A stretch of 12,744 nucleotides of DNA from contig JAUWQC010000016.1 of assembly GCA_030611285.1 (NCBI GenBank), forward strand, positions 1-12,744, in the 5' to 3' direction. This document shows positions 8,466 to 12,744 of the stretch, in pieces (the stretch's first letter is position 1; each line of letters begins with the position of its first letter). The DNA is from a bacterium. Its GTDB lineage: Bacteria > Actinomycetota > Humimicrobiia > Humimicrobiales > Humimicrobiaceae. Below the pieces are notes generated by a model that was not told the origin of the DNA, did not search any database, and saw only the letters and a program-made list of their open reading frames with translations. A program made the position numbers and the translations under genes.

Positions 8466-8681
8466 TTACTTTATTATTATCACTTTCCTCGCTACATTTC
8501 CCCTCTCATCTTTTTCAAATTCAAATTCTACTTTCTGGCCCATTTTTAGTGTTTTAAATCCATCTGCCTGTATAGAAGAGTAGTCTACAAAAAAATCCCC
8601 GGTTTCCTTTGATTCTGCTTTTATAAAACCAAATCCATTCTCGGGGCTAAACCATTTTACAATTCCCTTTAATCTTGTCAC
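8466..8681 (-). CDS. Cold-shock domain protein (CspA family)
   Basis: A 71-residue single-domain nucleic-acid-binding protein. Csp proteins bind single-stranded RNA or DNA and melt RNA structure, during cold shock or constitutively. The five-strand OB-fold signature is clear: GIVKWFSPENGFGFI (RNP1 region), then DFFVDYSSI (RNP2 region), and a C-terminal GQKVEFEFEKDERGNVARKV. RNP1 has Asn in place of the common Lys (KGFGFI), and RNP2 has Asp in place of the usual His (VFVHYS). The start is GTG at 8679-8681. Its ribosome binding site (AGGGGGAT) lies inside the last codons of comF, which ends 5 bases upstream, so the two are probably co-translated. Whether it responds to cold cannot be told from sequence. 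Confidence 0.93.
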   Translation of the reverse strand: MTRLKGIVKWFSPENGFGFIKAESKETGDFFVDYSSIQADGFKTLKMGQKVEFEFEKDERGNVARKVIIIK

Positions 8682-8686
8682 TTCGT

Positions 8687-9397
8687 TTATATCCCCCTGG
8701 CCAGAGTTAATAAATAAATTCTATCTGCACCTGCTCTCTTTAAAACGCCAGCAATCTCACCCAATGTGCTTCCCGTAGTCCAGACATCATCTACCAGCAG
8801 CAGATTTTTCCCCGAGTACAAGAGGCAATTCTTAACTTTAAATGCTTCTTTGATATTGGTCTTTCTTTGTATGAAATCAAGGCCTTGCTGCTTTATAACT
8901 TTTTTTACTCTTATTATATTATCAGAAAATGGAATTTCAATTAACTTTGATAATGATCTGCATAATAATTCCATATGTTCGCCCGGAACCGTGTCTATAT
9001 AATCAATTTTCTCATTTTCATAATTTCTAATATAAGTTTGTTTTAAAAACAGGGCAATAACTTCTTTTAAATCATATATTCTATTATATTTATATTTCCT
9101 TATTATTCTTTTTATCTCTCCTTTATATGTGGTAAAACTCCTGTGCTTGTAAAAATTAAAATCTTCATTCCTGCAAAAATTACACCCTTTATCATCAGGA
9201 CTAATTCTTGATAGCGGCCTTCCGCAATACTTACATATTTTATCATCGATTTCTTTAATTTTAGATATGCACTTCCGGCAGAGTAATTCAGGACCAATTT
9301 TTCCACAAACTACACATAAGGGTGGGACAATAATATCTTTAAAAATATCAATCAAATTTCTATTAATTTTTCCTGGTATTTTCTGTATCAATATCAA
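8687..9397 (-). CDS. ComF-family phosphoribosyltransferase-like protein
   Basis: ComFC/GntX-type proteins combine zinc fingers with a type I phosphoribosyltransferase fold. In transformable bacteria they help DNA uptake, but many hosts are not known to be competent. The 236-residue frame has two CxxC pairs, Cys28/31 with Cys40/43 and Cys55/58 with Cys72/75, forming N-terminal zinc ribbons. The PRPP loop VDDVWTTGST (202-211) is well kept. The normally conserved segment like 'VP...R.RGFNQ' is replaced by DTVPGEHMELLCRSLSKL (about 135-152). The start is uncertain. A TTG at 9397 overlaps the upstream gene by 35 bases, and further in-frame TTG codons occur at 9391 and at codon 15; no ATG lies before the first zinc pair. 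No other competence genes are in view. Confidence 0.85.
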   Translation of the reverse strand: MILIQKIPGKINRNLIDIFKDIIVPPLCVVCGKIGPELLCRKCISKIKEIDDKICKYCGRPLSRISPDDKGCNFCRNEDFNFYKHRSFTTYKGEIKRIIRKYKYNRIYDLKEVIALFLKQTYIRNYENEKIDYIDTVPGEHMELLCRSLSKLIEIPFSDNIIRVKKVIKQQGLDFIQRKTNIKEAFKVKNCLLYSGKNLLLVDDVWTTGSTLGEIAGVLKRAGADRIYLLTLARGI

Positions 9398-10499
9398 TTA
9401 CTTTATTGGACATAATTTTTACACTTGGATGGATTTTTATTCCATCTTTTATAACACTCTTAGAACCTATGACTGCTTTTTCCAAAATCGAAGCCTTATC
9501 TTTTATTTTTGTATCATATCCTATAATTGCACCTATCAGGGAAGTATCTTTTCCTATATAACCACTGCCCCATTTTATACCTCTGTACAAAACTGCTCTT
9601 TCATCTACAATAGTATTATTACCCAGAATTATAGGACCAAAAAGTTTTGCATCTTTCTTTATGGTACAATTATCTCCGATACATACTGGAGGAATTATTA
9701 CTACCCCTTCCTGAATCTTGCAATTTTTTCCTACCCAGACCCCTTCTTTAATTTTCTTTCCGGGAATATCAACTTTAACTTTACCTTCAAGTGCGTCAAA
9801 ATTACCCTGCTGGTACTGGTCCAGACCCCCTACATCATTCCAATATTGACTATGACGGTAACCATAATATAAAACATTCTTGTCAAACAGGTCAGGGAAA
9901 AGATCCTTGCCAAAATCACAAAACTGTCCCCGGGGAGGTAAATAATTAAATATTTCCGGCTCAAAAATATATATTCCGCTGTTTGCCAGGTTTGATTTCG
10001 CCTCACCACCCAGAGGTTTTTCCTGGAAGCCTTTTATCTTCATATCTTCATCCACCAGCACCACCCCATACTGGGAGGTATCTTCAACTTCAGTTAAAAT
10101 GAGTGTTGCCACACCACCTTTCTCTTTATGGAATTTTACAGCATCGGTCAGATCAATATCAGTTAGAGAATCGCCGCTTATAACTAAAAAAGTACTATCT
10201 TCAAAAAAATCTTCTACATTCTTTACTCCTCCTGCGGTCCCGAGCAGTTCTTTCTCGTAGGAGTAAACTATGTTTATCCCCCATTTTGATCCGTCACAAA
10301 AATAATTTCTTATTACATCCGGGTACCAGTGCAGATTACAGACAATATCAGTAAAATTGTGTTTTACAAGAAGTCTTACAATATGCTCCATAACCGGCCT
10401 ATTGACAATAGGAGCCATGGGCTTGGATATTAAGTCTGTCAGTGGTCTCAGCCTTGTCCCCAGACCTGCTGCCAGTACCATAGCCTTGTTCTTGCTCAT
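9363..10499 (-). CDS. NDP-sugar pyrophosphorylase (sugar-1-phosphate nucleotidyltransferase with left-handed beta-helix)
   Basis: This enzyme is expected to join a sugar-1-phosphate to an NTP, making an activated sugar for glycans or the cell envelope. The Rossmann-like nucleotidyltransferase domain (about 4-240) has GLGTRLRPLT (12-21) with Lys26-Pro27 (SKPMAPI). The metal-binding region is SGDSLTDIDL (108-117), followed by EKP (160-162) and WNDVGGLDQY (220-229). From about 252 to 363, hexapeptide repeats form a left-handed beta-helix (IKEGVWVG, VVIIPPVCIGDNCTI, AVIGSKSV). The domain layout matches mannose-1-phosphate guanylyltransferase-like proteins, but the phosphomannomutase domain fused in some relatives is absent. 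Sugar and nucleotide are not settled by sequence; GDP-mannose or another hexose is most likely. It begins 7 bases after mtnA. Confidence 0.9.
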   Translation of the reverse strand: MSKNKAMVLAAGLGTRLRPLTDLISKPMAPIVNRPVMEHIVRLLVKHNFTDIVCNLHWYPDVIRNYFCDGSKWGINIVYSYEKELLGTAGGVKNVEDFFEDSTFLVISGDSLTDIDLTDAVKFHKEKGGVATLILTEVEDTSQYGVVLVDEDMKIKGFQEKPLGGEAKSNLANSGIYIFEPEIFNYLPPRGQFCDFGKDLFPDLFDKNVLYYGYRHSQYWNDVGGLDQYQQGNFDALEGKVKVDIPGKKIKEGVWVGKNCKIQEGVVIIPPVCIGDNCTIKKDAKLFGPIILGNNTIVDERAVLYRGIKWGSGYIGKDTSLIGAIIGYDTKIKDKASILEKAVIGSKSVIKDGIKIHPSVKIMSNKVIDIDTENTRKN

Positions 10500-10506
10500 T
10501 ATATAT

Positions 10507-11616
10507 CTACACCGCTTCCGTTATTTGTTTCTTACTTTTAAAAATTTTACCAATATTCTTTTTGTAAGGAGGGTAGATTACCCTCTCTTCAGTTATAATT
10601 GCAGTTATATTCCCAGCCGGCGTAACATCAAAAGCCGGATTTTCTACTGCCATAAATTCAGGAATGATAATTTTTCCTAAAACTTCTCTCATTTCTTTTT
10701 CATCTCTATATTCTATAGGAATATTATCCCCACTTTCCATTTTTATATCAACAGTTGAGATTGGAGCAGCAACATAGAACGGTATTCTGTAGTACCTGGC
10801 AAGTATGGACAGGCTTAAAGTTCCTATTTTATTTGCCGCATCACCATTTGAAGCTATCCTGTCTGCGCCAACCAGTACCGTATCAACCTCTCCTATTGAC
10901 ATAAAATACCCTGCCATATTATCAGATATAATAAAAAAGGGAATTTCTTCCCGGTGAAGTTCCCACGCAGTAAGTCTCGCTCCCTGTAAAAACGGTCTGG
11001 TCTCATCTACTATCACATTTGTCACTTTTCCCTCCGCATCCAAACTTCTTATTACTGCAAGCGCAGTGCCATAGCCTGAAGTTGCAAGCGCTCCTGCATT
11101 GCAATGGGTAAGGATTTTAATTTTACCGGTTGCCTTATCGAAGATTTTCTTTCCATTCTGACCAATTTTCCAGTTAATCTCCAGATCCTGCTTCTCAATT
11201 TCTCTGGCTTCTTCTATTAATTTATCCTTAATTTTTTCCACTTCCAGGTTCTTATCACTGGTTAAAATTTTTTTCATTCTATCCAGTGCCCAGAATAAAT
11301 TTACAGCTGTCGGCCGGGCCCCGGAAAGTAATCTTATGTTCTCATTTATATAATCTGCAAATTTTTTCTTATCTTCCCCCCTAAATTTTAATGCTGCCAG
11401 CGCAACACCATAAGCGGCAGCTACTCCAATTGCAGGCGCACCCCTTACAACCATATCTTTTATAGCTTTAGCCACACTATCTGCCGACTTACAACTCACA
11501 TATACCTCTTTAAAAGGAAGTTTTCTCTGGTCTATTAATTTCAAAACAGATTTTTCCCATAAAAGGGTGCATACTCTGCTCCCTTGCAAGTAGCGGCTTA
11601 TGTTCCTATTTTCCAT
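10507..11616 (-). CDS. mtnA: S-methyl-5-thioribose-1-phosphate isomerase
   Basis: MtnA converts methylthioribose-1-phosphate to methylthioribulose-1-phosphate in methionine salvage, using the methylthioadenosine left from polyamine synthesis. The 369-residue protein has an eIF2B-like fold with [14 protein letters not shown] (57-70), HCNAG with catalytic Cys172, and [14 protein letters not shown] (207-220). [17 protein letters not shown] supplies the catalytic Asp252. The Cys-Asp spacing of 80 equals that of B. subtilis MtnA (C160/D240). The motif ENPAFDVTP near the C-terminus is typical. The ATG at 11616 lies within the last 19 bases of ahcY, and an AGAAGGAG site sits inside ahcY about 11 bases upstream. 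No other methionine-salvage gene is visible. In some lineages relatives act on ribose or deoxyribose phosphates, so the exact substrate is inferred. Confidence 0.94.
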   Translation of the reverse strand: MENRNISRYLQGSRVCTLLWEKSVLKLIDQRKLPFKEVYVSCKSADSVAKAIKDMVVRGAPAIGVAAAYGVALAALKFRGEDKKKFADYINENIRLLSGARPTAVNLFWALDRMKKILTSDKNLEVEKIKDKLIEEAREIEKQDLEINWKIGQNGKKIFDKATGKIKILTHCNAGALATSGYGTALAVIRSLDAEGKVTNVIVDETRPFLQGARLTAWELHREEIPFFIISDNMAGYFMSIGEVDTVLVGADRIASNGDAANKIGTLSLSILARYYRIPFYVAAPISTVDIKMESGDNIPIEYRDEKEMREVLGKIIIPEFMAVENPAFDVTPAGNITAIITEERVIYPPYKKNIGKIFKSKKQITEAV

Positions 11617-12744
11617 GAACTAAGATACTCCTTCTGCTCATGTGTTAATTTATCTATTTTTACTCCCATGCTCTTCAGTTTGAGTCTTGCTATCTTCTTG
11701 TCAATTTCTTCAGGAACTGAATAAACCTTTTTTAAAAGACTGCTGCTGTTTTCAAAGATATATTTTGCACTTAAAGCCTGGTTTGCAAAACTCATATCCA
11801 TAACACTGGCTGGATGACCTTCAGCAGCGCTCAGATTTACCAGTCTTCCCTCAGCAAGAACATATATCTTTCTTCCGTCTTTCATAAGATATTCTTCAAC
11901 AAAGGGTCTGACCTTTCTTTTAGACTTGCTGTTTTTCTTGAGGTAATTCAAATCAATCTCAGCATCAAAATGACCGGCGTTGGCTAATATTACATTATCC
12001 CTGCAACTGGTTAAAATTGTCTCACCTATTACATTTTTGTTACCGGTAACCGATAAGAAAATATCTCCAACTTTTGCAGCTTCCCTGGAGCTCATTACAT
12101 CAAATCCGTCCAATTTAGCTTCTAATGCCTTCAAGGGATCCACCTCCAGTATTATCACAGAAGCGCCCATTCCTTTCGCTCTGGCGGCTACTCCTCTTCC
12201 GCACCAGCCGTAACCAGCAATAACAAACTTCTTACCGGCAAGCAGGACGTTGGTTGCTCTCAAGATTCCGTCAATAGTGCTTTGCCCGGTCCCATATCGG
12301 TTATCAAAGAAATGCTTGGTTTTAGCATCATTTACTGCAACGATAGGGTAAAAAAGTACCCCATTTTTTTCCATGCTCTTAAGCCTTATAACTCCTGTTG
12401 TTGTCTCTTCTGTACCGCCGTAAACTCCTTTCAGCAACTCTTTTCTGCTGCTGTGGATGGTTGAGATCAAGTCTGCCCCATCATCCATAGTAACCTGTGG
12501 TTTGGTATCAAGAACACTGTTTATATGCTTGTAATATGTCTTATTATCCTCACCTTTCATGGCAAATACCTTAATTTTATAATCCTCAACCAGTGAAGCT
12601 GCTACATCATCCTGAGTACTTAAGGGATTGGATGCGCATAAAGCCACGCTGGCACCTCCTTCTTTTAAAGTAATCATAAGATTTGCTGTTTCTGAAGTAA
12701 CATGCAGGCAGGCCCCGACAGTCAGATTTTTAAGAGGCTTATTT
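11598..12744 (-). CDS. ahcY: Adenosylhomocysteinase, 5' end outside window
   Basis: S-adenosylhomocysteine hydrolase splits SAH, the product of SAM-dependent methylation, into adenosine and homocysteine using tightly bound NAD. The frame is open to the window edge; 381 residues are visible, starting [21 protein letters not shown], with roughly 30-40 missing. An ATG at 12677 is internal, since conserved sequence (HVTSETA) continues upstream of it. Visible features are the substrate region ([14 protein letters not shown], then TMDDGADL), [20 protein letters not shown], the NAD fold [18 protein letters not shown], and NAGHFDAEI. The protein ends LSSWKIGT, so it lacks the KPDHYRY-like tail of animal and proteobacterial enzymes; this ending and the lack of the long insertion are typical of archaeal and Thermotoga-like forms. 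It overlaps mtnA. Confidence 0.96.
   Translation of the reverse strand, partial: NKPLKNLTVGACLHVTSETANLMITLKEGGASVALCASNPLSTQDDVAASLVEDYKIKVFAMKGEDNKTYYKHINSVLDTKPQVTMDDGADLISTIHSSRKELLKGVYGGTEETTTGVIRLKSMEKNGVLFYPIVAVNDAKTKHFFDNRYGTGQSTIDGILRATNVLLAGKKFVIAGYGWCGRGVAARAKGMGASVIILEVDPLKALEAKLDGFDVMSSREAAKVGDIFLSVTGNKNVIGETILTSCRDNVILANAGHFDAEIDLNYLKKNSKSKRKVRPFVEEYLMKDGRKIYVLAEGRLVNLSAAEGHPASVMDMSFANQALSAKYIFENSSSLLKKVYSVPEEIDKKIARLKLKSMGVKIDKLTHEQKEYLSSWKIGT

Noticed and set aside
9267..9872. 201-codon open frame on the plus strand
   Set aside because: It is antisense to the NDP-sugar pyrophosphorylase and ComF genes, is rich in Phe, Tyr and Ile as expected from reversed AT-rich codons, and matches no family I recognise.

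Overview
The window is AT-rich bacterial chromosome, packed with genes that all lie on the minus strand. Thirteen genes can be read. Eleven are complete and two run off the ends: ahcY at the high-coordinate end and smpB at the low-coordinate end. Gaps range from overlaps to about 70 bases, so no stretch over 300 bases lacks a gene. I saw no RNA genes, mobile elements, CRISPR arrays or long repeats. Short tandem spacing, overlapping stop/start codons and ribosome binding sites lying inside upstream genes suggest one or a few long transcripts.

In transcription order (high to low coordinates) the layout has four parts. (1) SAM by-product salvage: ahcY (partial) overlapping mtnA. (2) A sugar-nucleotide pyrophosphorylase, overlapping a ComF-family phosphoribosyltransferase, then a cold-shock protein. 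(3) Translation and secretion: a short hibernation factor (hpf), secA, and prfB (RF2) with a programmed +1 frameshift. (4) Envelope and cell division: ftsE, ftsX, an M23 peptidase with a coiled coil, the S41 protease ctpA, and the first 28 codons of smpB.

The order hpf-secA-prfB followed by ftsE-ftsX, a coiled-coil murein hydrolase and ctpA resembles Clostridia-like Firmicutes and some deep-branching low-GC phyla. The AhcY sequence looks like the short archaeal/Thermotoga-like type. I cannot place the organism more precisely from sequence alone.

Functionally, FtsE and FtsX form a membrane ABC complex that typically controls a coiled-coil murein hydrolase, which is encoded immediately downstream here. 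CtpA could trim envelope proteins. HPF, RF2 and SmpB act on the ribosome in hibernation, termination and rescue, and SecA drives export.

This is mostly a conserved housekeeping region and I found no convincing new system. The points most worth a second look are the RF2 frameshift site with an unusual base after the UGA, the HPF that stops exactly where its dimerisation domain should begin, the catalytically complete M23 enzyme downstream of FtsEX, and the ComF protein without its usual RGFNQ-type loop.
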